Source: an uncultured Gemmatimonadota bacterium | GTDB lineage: Bacteria > Gemmatimonadota > Gemmatimonadetes > Gemmatimonadales > Gemmatimonadaceae | DNA length: 64,000 nucleotides | Direction: 5' to 3' | Assembly: GCA_902826615.1 (NCBI GenBank) | Contig: CADEFN010000006.1 | Span: 1-64,000, forward strand | Part shown: positions 16,626-24,016 of the stretch, one piece after another | How the letters are laid out: each line of letters starts with the position of its first letter | How positions within the stretch are numbered: position 1 is the first letter of the stretch | Translations under genes and position numbers: made by a program | Notes under the pieces: generated by a model | Database searches by the model: none | What the model saw: the letters and a program-made list of their open reading frames with translations, nothing else | What the model was told of the DNA's origin: nothing

Positions 16626-17879
16626 ATGCGATTGACACTGATCGTGCGACGCGCCTCGGCGACCGTCGCCTGCGCCCTGCTCGCCACCACGAGTGCATGC
16701 AACTTTTTCGATGTCTCCAACCCGGGACCGATCGACGACGCCAACCTCGACGCAGCGTCGGCGCTGCCCGGGCTGGTGACCGGCATGTCGTTTGACCTGT
16801 CCCGTGGGTACGACGCCGTCACACAGGGCGCGGCCATCATGGCCGACGATCTCTATCACTCGGGGAGTTATGGTCCCGGGGAGGGATTGTGGAACCGCGG
16901 GATCATCCGTCCCGAGGATGTGAACGGGAGCTGGGGCGCCATGCACCGATCGCGCTGGGTGGCGGAGCAGGGGATTGTCCGCATGAAGGCGGTGCTGGGC
17001 TCCACGTACGATACATCACCGTTAGGCGCACGGGCCAACATCTACGCCGGACTCTCCAATCGCCTGCTCGGTGAATTGACCTGCAATTCGGTCTTCGATG
17101 GCGGGCCGTCGGGCGATCACAAGATCCACTTTGCACGTGCCGAAGCGCAGTTCACCGAAGCTATCCGGATTGCGACCGGACTCACCGGTGCCATTCGGGA
17201 CTCGCTGCTTCGTGTCGCTTACGGTGGGCGTGCCGCGGTCCGCGCCTGGCAGAACAACTGGGCCACGGCGGTGGTCGACGCAGCGCTTGTGCCGACGAAC
17301 TATGTGTTTGTGGCGCCGTACTCCACCAATACCGCCCCCGAAAACAACGACCTGGTGTTTGAGACCACCACCCGGTCGGAATTCACGGTGTTCAATACGT
17401 TCTGGGCGACGGTACGTGATCCTCGCGTGCCGTGGGACACCGTGCGCACCACCAGCGGCGCGCTGGCCACGGGGCAGGATGGCCGGACGACCTTTTTCCG
17501 CCAGCGGAAGTACACGACACTCGCATCGGACATTCCGATGGTGAAGGGCACCGAGATGTTGCTGCTGCGTGCGGAGGCGGCACTGCGCAACAACGACGCC
17601 GCGGCGGCGATTGCACTGATCAACCAGGTGCGGGCATTTCACAACACCACCGCCACACCTCTTCCGCCGCTGACGGCAACGACGGTGGCGGCGGCATGGC
17701 CCGTCCTGCACCGTGAGCGTGCGGCCACCTTGTGGCTGGAAGCACGCCGGCTCTGGGACCTGCGTCGATGGAACGCCGAGCCGGCTCCGGCGAAGAACAC
17801 GTTCCTCGATTCGCGTGACAAGTGTATCCCCATCAGCCTCAACGAAATACAGTCCAACCCGAATCTGCGGGGTGGCTGA
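16626..17879 (+). CDS. SusD/RagB-like nutrient-binding lipoprotein
   Basis: 417 residues from ATG 16626. A lipoprotein signal ends at TTSACNFF. The N-terminal FDVSNPGPIDDANLD is the typical SusD opening after the lipid anchor; TPR-like helices follow, including MLLLRAEAALRNNDAAAAIALINQVR, and the C-terminal ERAATLWLEARRLWDLRRW signature of the family. It forms the lid of the SusC transporter. Slightly shorter than most SusD proteins (about 500), as is common in this phylum. Its substrate cannot be told from sequence. Confidence 0.92.
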   Translation: MRLTLIVRRASATVACALLATTSACNFFDVSNPGPIDDANLDAASALPGLVTGMSFDLSRGYDAVTQGAAIMADDLYHSGSYGPGEGLWNRGIIRPEDVNGSWGAMHRSRWVAEQGIVRMKAVLGSTYDTSPLGARANIYAGLSNRLLGELTCNSVFDGGPSGDHKIHFARAEAQFTEAIRIATGLTGAIRDSLLRVAYGGRAAVRAWQNNWATAVVDAALVPTNYVFVAPYSTNTAPENNDLVFETTTRSEFTVFNTFWATVRDPRVPWDTVRTTSGALATGQDGRTTFFRQRKYTTLASDIPMVKGTEMLLLRAEAALRNNDAAAAIALINQVRAFHNTTATPLPPLTATTVAAAWPVLHRERAATLWLEARRLWDLRRWNAEPAPAKNTFLDSRDKCIPISLNEIQSNPNLRGG

Positions 17880-17898
17880 GCCAGCACCGGAGCGGGTG

Positions 17899-18438
17899 AT
17901 GCAGGAGACGGTTTGTACTCCCAGTGGGGGTGAGGCTCGACGAGGGCGTCGCGCCCGCTGGCGTGCCACGGCGGGGTTGCTTGGTGTCGCGCAGTTGTGT
18001 ACGGCGTGTTTCACCTACGTGCCTCCACGCACGGCCCCGGTGGCCGGAGCACCCATACGTCTGGAGCTCACCGATGAGGGCCGAGTGGCGCACGCGGCGC
18101 GCATCGGTCCCGGCATTTTGCGCATGGCCGGGACCCTCAAGGGAATGGAAGGTGACCGTTATCTCATCGACGTGGCGAGTGTGACTCCCATTCGCGGCCA
18201 GGATCTGCCGGTGAGCGGAGTCAGTGTCTCACTGGGGCCGCGCGACGTGACCGATCTGCGGGTTCGCACGCTCTCACGCCGGCGCTCGGCGGTCGTCATC
18301 GGCAGCGCGCTCGCTGTCGTCGTGACGTTTGTCGTGACCAAAGGATTCAAAGCTGGACAGACTCCTCCCGAGGGCCCGCCATCACCGGGTGGACCTGACC
18401 AGTCGCGTGGAAGCGCGACCCGCACATGTTGCGACTGA
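17899..18438 (+). CDS. Lipoprotein of unknown function in the SusCD locus
   Basis: 179 residues from ATG 17899. An Arg-rich N-terminus leads to a hydrophobic segment ending LCTACFTYVPP, a probable lipobox at about residue 35. The middle reads as short beta strands (IRLELTDEGRV, GDRYLIDVASV), and a second hydrophobic segment (SAVVIGSALAVVVTFVVTK) near the C-terminus could be a membrane anchor. I recognise no family. It starts 19 bp after SusD and overlaps the next gene by 13 bp, so it is part of the locus. Confidence 0.65.
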   Translation: MQETVCTPSGGEARRGRRARWRATAGLLGVAQLCTACFTYVPPRTAPVAGAPIRLELTDEGRVAHAARIGPGILRMAGTLKGMEGDRYLIDVASVTPIRGQDLPVSGVSVSLGPRDVTDLRVRTLSRRRSAVVIGSALAVVVTFVVTKGFKAGQTPPEGPPSPGGPDQSRGSATRTCCD

Positions 18439-19424
18439 CACTCGTCGCGGCTCTTGCGTCGCTGCTGCTTGCGGCCTGCGGCGCGGGTGATGGTATGAGC
18501 GGCCCCGCCGGCGACGCGCTTCTTTCGGTCACTGGTCTCACTCCACTGGACCCGTTGACGCAGGGGCGCTACGAGGCGTGGTCCGTCGATGGGCAGGGTA
18601 CGCCCACCTCGCTCGGCACGATGGAACCGTCGAGCGCGGGGGTGGCGACGCTGCGAACCGCACTCGCGCATCGATCCGGCACAATCGTTGTAACCGTGCA
18701 GTTATCCGGCGACCCCGCCGGGCCATCCGCACGTCAGGTGCTGAGCGGAGTGTTGCGCGACGGACGGGCGACACTGAGCGTGGAGGGGGCGGTGACCCTT
18801 GGAGGGCAGCCGCTCAAGGTGACGCCGGGACAGTTCACGATGTTCAGCCCGAGTGACAACTACAAAAACGGCTATCCTTCGTTTGAAGAGTGTGGCGTGT
18901 GGTTGTTCAACATGGCCCCGCGACAGACACCGCAGAACGATCAGTGGGTGCGCCTTTCTCCGCTGACCTCGGGTTGGACATACGAGGGATGGATGGTGCG
19001 CGACCACGGTGCGGCCGGCGCGATCTGGTTGTCGTATGGCAAGTTCATCCCTGATGCGTCGGGGGCGGTGTCCGGGCGGGACGACACGGGCTGGGGACCA
19101 TATTCCGGCGTGCTCGACTTCCGGACCGCCGGGGAAGAGGAGTTTCCGGGTGACGACTGGTTCTCAAACCCGTTAGGCTTTCCGTGGCCCTCGATCCTGC
19201 CGCTCCCACTCGACCTGCGTGAGAAAAACGGCCAAGGCGTGGGGCGCTGGTCGCATGTCATCACCATCGAGCCGGCGTCGGACCGTGGCGAACGCATCGG
19301 GAGTGAGCGGCCCTTTGCCATTCGGCCGTATCGGGATGCGTTTGGTGAAGGTGCCCCCGGTATTCCACGCACCATCACCTTCCGTCCCGAGGGTGTGCCA
19401 AGGGGCGACGTACTCCGCCAATGA
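18426..19424 (+). CDS. Lipoprotein of unknown function in the SusCD locus
   Basis: 332 residues with a textbook lipobox (SLLLAACGAG). The first part (LDPLTQGRYEAWSVDGQG...SLGTM) resembles the beta-sandwich repeat of anti-sigma-K/fasciclin-like exported proteins. The second part is rich in Trp, Pro and Gly (GWTYEGWMV, DDWFSNPLGFPWPSILPLP) and matches nothing I know. No catalytic motif is evident. Overlaps its neighbours on both sides (13 bp before, ATGA after), indicating tight co-translation. A surface glycan- or ligand-binding accessory to the SusCD pair is a guess from context. Confidence 0.68.
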   Translation: MLRLTLVAALASLLLAACGAGDGMSGPAGDALLSVTGLTPLDPLTQGRYEAWSVDGQGTPTSLGTMEPSSAGVATLRTALAHRSGTIVVTVQLSGDPAGPSARQVLSGVLRDGRATLSVEGAVTLGGQPLKVTPGQFTMFSPSDNYKNGYPSFEECGVWLFNMAPRQTPQNDQWVRLSPLTSGWTYEGWMVRDHGAAGAIWLSYGKFIPDASGAVSGRDDTGWGPYSGVLDFRTAGEEEFPGDDWFSNPLGFPWPSILPLPLDLREKNGQGVGRWSHVITIEPASDRGERIGSERPFAIRPYRDAFGEGAPGIPRTITFRPEGVPRGDVLRQ

Positions 19425-20854
19425 CGAAGTGGCGGTGCGTGGACGCTGGTCGTCTGCTGGCGCCAATGGCCGCTGCGTTGTTGTCTTGCGCCGAACCGAG
19501 CACCGCGCCCTCTCCGCCTGCTGATGAGGTTGCGGCCACCTGGACCACGTGGCTCCTGGGGCGCACGGATGTGTTGCGGCCCGGAGCGCCCCCCGCGGAC
19601 GGATCGCCTCAGGCAACGCAGGAACTTGACGAGATCGTGACCCTGCAGCGGAACCGCACGGCGACGACCGACTCACTCGTCAGGCGACACAGCGGCGATC
19701 CCGTGGAGTTGTGGAGCCGAACCGCAGTGGATCTGCTCGGCTTCTACTGGACGCTGCTCCCCGATGTGCGGCTGGCAACACCGGCACGGTCGGCACGACT
19801 GATGGCCTTGCTGCATGTGGCGACACAGGACGCCGTGCTTGCGACCTGGGAGGCCAAGTACGCCTATAAACGGCGTGCGCCCTGGCAGGTGGACTCGCGG
19901 GTGAGAACGCTCATGACATCGGGCGATGTGCCGAGTTATCCCGACGAACATGCCGCGGTGGCGGCGGCGGCGCGTGAGGTGCTGGCGGCGCACTTCCTGC
20001 CCGGCGATACCACTCGTTTGCGGACGCTGATGCGGGAGACTGGCGACGCGCGTATCGTGGCCGGCGCGGCCCATCGCAGTGACATCGATGCCGGGTACAC
20101 GTTAGGTCTGGCCGTTGGGCGCCGGGTCTTGCAGCACGCGATGGCTGACGGGTCCGATCGTGTCTGGACCGGGAGCATTCCCGCGGCGTCGTGGGCATGG
20201 AAGCCCACACCCGTCCGGTTTGTGAGTGTCCCATTTGACGCCATGGCGGGGACGTGGAAGACATGGGTGATCCCGTCGGGTGATGCGTTCCGGCCGCCGC
20301 CGTTTCCTGTCGTCGGCAGCCCCCGGTTCGACGCGAGTCTTGATGAGCTGCGGCGTTTGTCGGCCGGCGGTCGCACGGTGACACAGATGGATCGTGCGCG
20401 GTACTGGGCGACTGAGGCTCCCACGGCGCGCTGGGAGTTGTTCATGGAGGAGGAGTTGACGCGCCGCCGCTGGAGTACGCCGCGTGCGGCCCGGGCGCGG
20501 GCCTGGCTGAGTGTGGCGATGTACGATGCCTTTGTGGCCTGCTGGGACGCCAAGTATCACTACTGGCTCGCGCGTCCCGTCACGATCAATCGCACCCTCA
20601 CGACGGTGTTCTCGACCCCCCCCTTTCCCTCGTATCCCTCCGGGCACTCCACCGTGTCCACGGCGGCGGCGCAGGTGCTGAGCGAGTTTTTTGCCGACCG
20701 TGCGCGCGAGTGGGAAGAGAAAGCAACCGAAGCATCCAACTCGCGCGTGTGGGGCGGGGTCCACTATCGCTTCGACATCGAAGCGGGAGACACACTCGGC
20801 CGGCGAGTGGGGGAGCGGGTGGTGACGAGGATGCGGGCCGAAGGCGTGCGGTAG
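19421..20854 (+). CDS. Duplicated vanadium-haloperoxidase/PAP2-like exported protein
   Basis: 477 residues; probable lipoprotein (ALLSCAEP). The C-terminal half has the three vanadate/phosphate-site motifs: KYHYWLARP (about 378-386), YPSGHS with PSGH at 406-409, and SRVWGGVHYRFD (about 440-451), so it should bind vanadate or phosphate. The N-terminal half repeats the same layout in decayed form: KYAYKRRAP (about 146), PSYPDEH (about 171) and ARIVAGAAHRSDID (about 210), including a matching helix after each. This looks like internal duplication with loss of the first active site. Activity could be halide oxidation or phosphatase. It is the last gene of the SusCD locus. Confidence 0.85.
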   Translation: MTKWRCVDAGRLLAPMAAALLSCAEPSTAPSPPADEVAATWTTWLLGRTDVLRPGAPPADGSPQATQELDEIVTLQRNRTATTDSLVRRHSGDPVELWSRTAVDLLGFYWTLLPDVRLATPARSARLMALLHVATQDAVLATWEAKYAYKRRAPWQVDSRVRTLMTSGDVPSYPDEHAAVAAAAREVLAAHFLPGDTTRLRTLMRETGDARIVAGAAHRSDIDAGYTLGLAVGRRVLQHAMADGSDRVWTGSIPAASWAWKPTPVRFVSVPFDAMAGTWKTWVIPSGDAFRPPPFPVVGSPRFDASLDELRRLSAGGRTVTQMDRARYWATEAPTARWELFMEEELTRRRWSTPRAARARAWLSVAMYDAFVACWDAKYHYWLARPVTINRTLTTVFSTPPFPSYPSGHSTVSTAAAQVLSEFFADRAREWEEKATEASNSRVWGGVHYRFDIEAGDTLGRRVGERVVTRMRAEGVR

Positions 20855-20863
20855 GGTGCGCGC

Positions 20864-21319
20864 CTAACGTGGCGGCTCCTGCCAGAGGATGTTGACGATC
20901 TTCCAGCCGTCCTCATACTTGCCCAGGGCGAGGTAGTCGATCCCCCACTCGGCGGTGACCCGCGTGACCGCGGTTCGATTCATGACCTCGAGCACCTTTA
21001 CCTCACGCGGACTTTTGGGACCCGCCTCCCTGCCCTCCTTGTTCCACCGGCCACTCAGCGACAGCAGCTGGGCGTACGTCATGGGTGCATCCTGCCAGTT
21101 ACCCTCACGGTTTTTGTAGTAGCCGCGTTTGGCCAGTGACGGATGCACATACTTCACCACCAGCGACGTGTCCACCTTGTAGAGTGCGTCGATGTAGGCA
21201 AACGACGCAGCCGTAACGGCGGCGACCTCGGCGGCGGGGGCCTTGTAGTTGTCGGCGTGTTGTGCGGAAGTAATGACCGGGCACAGCACGAAGGCGAGGG
21301 CGAGGAACGAACGGCGCAT
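20864..21319 (-). CDS. Exported lumazine-binding-like (NTF2-fold) protein
   Basis: 151 residues from ATG 21319, where a signal peptide begins (RRSFLALAFVLCPVITSAQ); the longer open frame adds a Pro/Ser-rich stretch unlikely to be translated. The mature part fits the putative lumazine-binding/NTF2-like family: AAVTAASFAYIDALYKVDTSLVVKYVHP, a RGYYKNR loop and the closing DYLALGKYEDGWKIVNILW. Members are small exported proteins of unclear role, often binding aromatic ligands. Its TAG stop lies in a CCTAACG heptamer, facing the haloperoxidase gene with 9 bp between stops. Confidence 0.78.
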   Translation of the reverse strand: MRRSFLALAFVLCPVITSAQHADNYKAPAAEVAAVTAASFAYIDALYKVDTSLVVKYVHPSLAKRGYYKNREGNWQDAPMTYAQLLSLSGRWNKEGREAGPKSPREVKVLEVMNRTAVTRVTAEWGIDYLALGKYEDGWKIVNILWQEPPR

Positions 21320-21442
21320 CGATGACTCCGTGGAAGACGCGGAAAGGTACCGGAAGCACCGTGGCGAGCCGTCCGGTCCGGGACAGGATGTGAGCAACCC
21401 GGGACGAAGCGTCGTGCCAGGGGAGTGGGCGGACCGCCGATG

Positions 21443-22276
21443 CTACAGAATGTGCGGGTCTCCCGCGACGACCACTTCTGGCGGTATGCCGCGTTCCCGG
21501 AGGGTCCTGAGTGACAGGGACTGATAACGCTTGGCGAGCCGCCGTCCGTCGGGATCGCGCACGAGTGGTTCGTGGCACCAGGCCGGGGGGGTGGCACCTA
21601 ACGCGCGATACACCAGGAGCTGTCGCGCGGTGCTTTTGAGGAGGTCTTCACCCCGCACGACTTCGGTGATGTGCATGGTAATGTCATCGGCGACCACGGC
21701 GAGTTCGTACGCGGGAACACCGTCCTTGCGCCAGATGACGAAGTCGCCGAAATCCGCACCCGCGGTGTAGGTGCGCTCGCCACAGCGCGCGTCCCTGAAC
21801 CGAATCACCTCACCATCGGGCACCCGGAAGCGCCACGCCACGCCCTCAGGAGAATCGTACTCGCGTTCGGCGCCGAGTGGTGGGCGCAGGTGTGGCGGGA
21901 AAAGAGGCTCGGCGTCCTCGTCTTCGTCGTGCGGGGCGTGGGCGGCATCCCGCACGTCCTTGCGGGTGACGTGGGACGGGTAGATAACGCCAGCGTCGCG
22001 GAGTTGGCGCCACGTATCTCGATACACATCACCACGCGTTGACTGCAAGACCGGTCCCTCGGTCCAGGTGATACCAAGCCACTGGAAGTCCTCGATCATG
22101 CGTGCGGTGTACTCAGCGCGGCAGCGGAGTGGGTCGAGGTCCTCGATACGCAGCACCAAGTCACCGCCGGCGTCGCCGGCGCGACGCCAGGCGGCGTGAA
22201 AGGTGCGGGCGTGGCCGACATGCATCTCACCGGTAGGGGTGGGGGCCAGTCGGCCGCGGTAACGCACGGCATGCAT
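21443..22276 (-). CDS. gluQ: Glutamyl-Q tRNA(Asp) synthetase
   Basis: 277 residues from ATG 22276; like all GluQ-RS it has the GluRS catalytic domain but no anticodon-binding domain. The class I HIGH-type motif is APTPTGEMHVGHA (about 10-22), the LRIEDLD and ITEVVRGEDLL motifs follow, and the KMSKS-like loop is RRLAKRYQSLSL. It attaches glutamate to queuosine at position 34 of tRNA(Asp). The zinc-binding Cys set of the Escherichia coli enzyme is missing (IYPSHVTRKDV in place of a Cys-x-Cys region), and an acidic insert (PHDEDEDAEPLFPPH) occupies that place. Starts 12 bp after the hydrolase stop and is probably co-transcribed. Confidence 0.9.
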   Translation of the reverse strand: MHAVRYRGRLAPTPTGEMHVGHARTFHAAWRRAGDAGGDLVLRIEDLDPLRCRAEYTARMIEDFQWLGITWTEGPVLQSTRGDVYRDTWRQLRDAGVIYPSHVTRKDVRDAAHAPHDEDEDAEPLFPPHLRPPLGAEREYDSPEGVAWRFRVPDGEVIRFRDARCGERTYTAGADFGDFVIWRKDGVPAYELAVVADDITMHITEVVRGEDLLKSTARQLLVYRALGATPPAWCHEPLVRDPDGRRLAKRYQSLSLRTLRERGIPPEVVVAGDPHIL

Positions 22277-22287
22277 GCGGGGACTCG

Positions 22288-23451
22288 TTACTCCGGCGGC
22301 ACCGGTCGGCCACGGGCGCAGTCCACCCTGGAGCAATCGGGCAGGGGCTTGGAACGGTCCTCGTACGGCCGCACCAGCCAGTCGAAGAAGGCCCACGTGC
22401 GATTCCACGAGTCGATCTGTGCCGGCGAGTCCACCCGCTCAAGCGTCACCGGGTCCACACGGCGGCTGAACGCGTGCCCTACACTCGATCCCCATGGGGC
22501 CGGGTCCACGTACACCTTCGTCTCTGCAAGATCGGGTTTGAGCGCGCGGAGCTTCCAGACGAACTGCTGATCTTCCACGTAGTTCACGTCTTCGTCATTC
22601 GTTGCCACATGCACCAGGATTGGCACCTTGAGTTTCTCCACCTGGTAGAGCGGGGAGCGCTTCTCGTACTCGGCCCGCTGCTCGTGTGGCATGCCGCGGA
22701 TCCCTGCCTGCGTCGAAAAGCTGCGCGTGTACTGTGGCCCCTTGAACGCGAGCCGGAAGAAGAGGTTTGTCACCGGCACAATGGCCGCACCACCCTTGAA
22801 GGGATGCTCGTCACGGAAGAGGTTGTGCGCCGTGATGAATCCGCCATGACTCCAGCCCATGATGCCAAGGCGGTCCTGATCCACGTGCGTCAGCGTCTTG
22901 AGGAAGTCCACGGCGCTCAGCACGTCGTCCACTTCTTTCCCGCCGTAGTCAATCGCGTTGTGGTGCGCCGCACCGTATCCGGTGCTCCCTCGGTAGTCCG
23001 GGGCGATCACCACGTATCCGCGCGCGATGGCCTCTTTGACAAAGGGGAACAGCGTCACCCCCCAGTTGCTGTGCACGCCGCCATGCACCCAGATCAGGGC
23101 CGCGTGCCCCCTGGCACCGCGTTTGACGAGGGGCTGGTACAGGTGTGCCGGGATATCCATCCCGTCTACCCGGCTCTTGTAGGTGATCTTCTTGTAGTCC
23201 AGGACCCCGGACGACCGGGCCACGTTAATACTGTCGGTGCGCTTGCGACTCGTGATGTCGCGCTCGTAGTCCGCGGCCGGATGATCCTCCGGACGGTCGC
23301 TGACGTAGAGTTCTCGCGCGCGCGTGGTGTCCATGGATCCTCGGTGGCCCGGGGGGCGGCCGGTCGCCTGAGCTCGAGGCGAGACCATCGGGAGCGCGAG
23401 GGCCCACAGTGCTGCCACTCGGGCAGCCAGCGTGAAGGTCGAAGTTTTCAT
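22288..23451 (-). CDS. Exported prolyl-oligopeptidase-type alpha/beta hydrolase
   Basis: 387 residues with a signal peptide (ALWALALPMVSPRAQA). The alpha/beta hydrolase core contains ALIWVHGGVHSNWG (oxyanion loop), VVIAPDYRGSTGYG, the nucleophile elbow GIMGWSHGGF with the catalytic Ser, and a C-terminal acid/His region (NDEDVNYVEDQ, SVGHAF). This is the S9/dienelactone-hydrolase group without a beta-propeller, acting in the periplasm on esters or peptides. The substrate is unknown. Probably in one transcript with gluQ downstream. Confidence 0.86.
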   Translation of the reverse strand: MKTSTFTLAARVAALWALALPMVSPRAQATGRPPGHRGSMDTTRARELYVSDRPEDHPAADYERDITSRKRTDSINVARSSGVLDYKKITYKSRVDGMDIPAHLYQPLVKRGARGHAALIWVHGGVHSNWGVTLFPFVKEAIARGYVVIAPDYRGSTGYGAAHHNAIDYGGKEVDDVLSAVDFLKTLTHVDQDRLGIMGWSHGGFITAHNLFRDEHPFKGGAAIVPVTNLFFRLAFKGPQYTRSFSTQAGIRGMPHEQRAEYEKRSPLYQVEKLKVPILVHVATNDEDVNYVEDQQFVWKLRALKPDLAETKVYVDPAPWGSSVGHAFSRRVDPVTLERVDSPAQIDSWNRTWAFFDWLVRPYEDRSKPLPDCSRVDCARGRPVPPE

Positions 23452-23624
23452 GGCGTTCGGGGTAGGGGGTCACCGTGACTTCAGGAAGCTGCGTGCCGGG
23501 ACCAACGGCGGCCAGTCCGACGCCTGCAGTTTCCTTGTCGGTGCCGCCCCCCTCCGTGGGGCTCGCCTTCCTGCGGCACACATGCGCATGCATTGTGAAA
23601 CCTTCGTGGACTGGTGCCGTCGTA

Positions 23625-23654
23625 TTGACATTCTATACGAGTGACTCGACACTC
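23625..23654 (+). promoter_or_regulatory. Promoter/operator ahead of the PadR gene
   Basis: TTGACA at 23625-23630 is followed by TCTATACGAGT and the short inverted repeat GAGTG (23639-23643)/CACTC (23650-23654). PadR genes next to ADOP permeases commonly repress their own operon through such dyads close to the start. No -10 box at the standard 17-nt spacing is clear, so the exact promoter is unsure. Confidence 0.45.
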
Positions 23655-23669
23655 ACTCATCCTCATGTC

Positions 23670-24014
23670 GTGGAGTCTGTCGTGGCCCGTCCGCCAGCCG
23701 CCTTGCTGCAAGGCACCCTCGATCTCCTCATCCTCAAAGCGCTCAACCTCGGCGCGTTGCACGGGCTGGGGGTGTCGCGCCGGATCGAGGCGATCACCCG
23801 TGGCACCTTCCTCGTCAAACCGGGGTCGCTCTTTCCGGCGTTGCATCGCATGGAGGAAGCGGGGTGGCTCGCCGCCAGCTGGGGCAATAGCGAGAACAAC
23901 AGGCGCGCCCGCTACTACAAACTCACCGCCGCTGGCCGTCGCCAGTTCGAGTCTGAAGTCTCGCAGTGGGAACGCATCGCAACCGCCATCGCATACGCCC
24001 TGCAGGCCACCTGA
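23670..24014 (+). CDS. PadR-family transcriptional regulator
   Basis: 114 residues from GTG 23670 (GTG 23682 is an alternative); no ATG exists in frame near the conserved N-terminus LLQGTLDLLILKALNLG. The winged-helix continues with HGLGVSRRIEAITRGTFLVKPGSLFPALHRMEEAGWL, the DNA-reading part, and RARYYKLTAAGRRQ, the wing. The C-terminal helix is short, as in the PadR type that precedes ADOP permeases. It ends two bases before the permease ATG and very likely controls it in response to an antibiotic or envelope signal, by family analogy. Confidence 0.9.
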   Translation: MESVVARPPAALLQGTLDLLILKALNLGALHGLGVSRRIEAITRGTFLVKPGSLFPALHRMEEAGWLAASWGNSENNRRARYYKLTAAGRRQFESEVSQWERIATAIAYALQAT

Positions 24015-24016
24015 TC

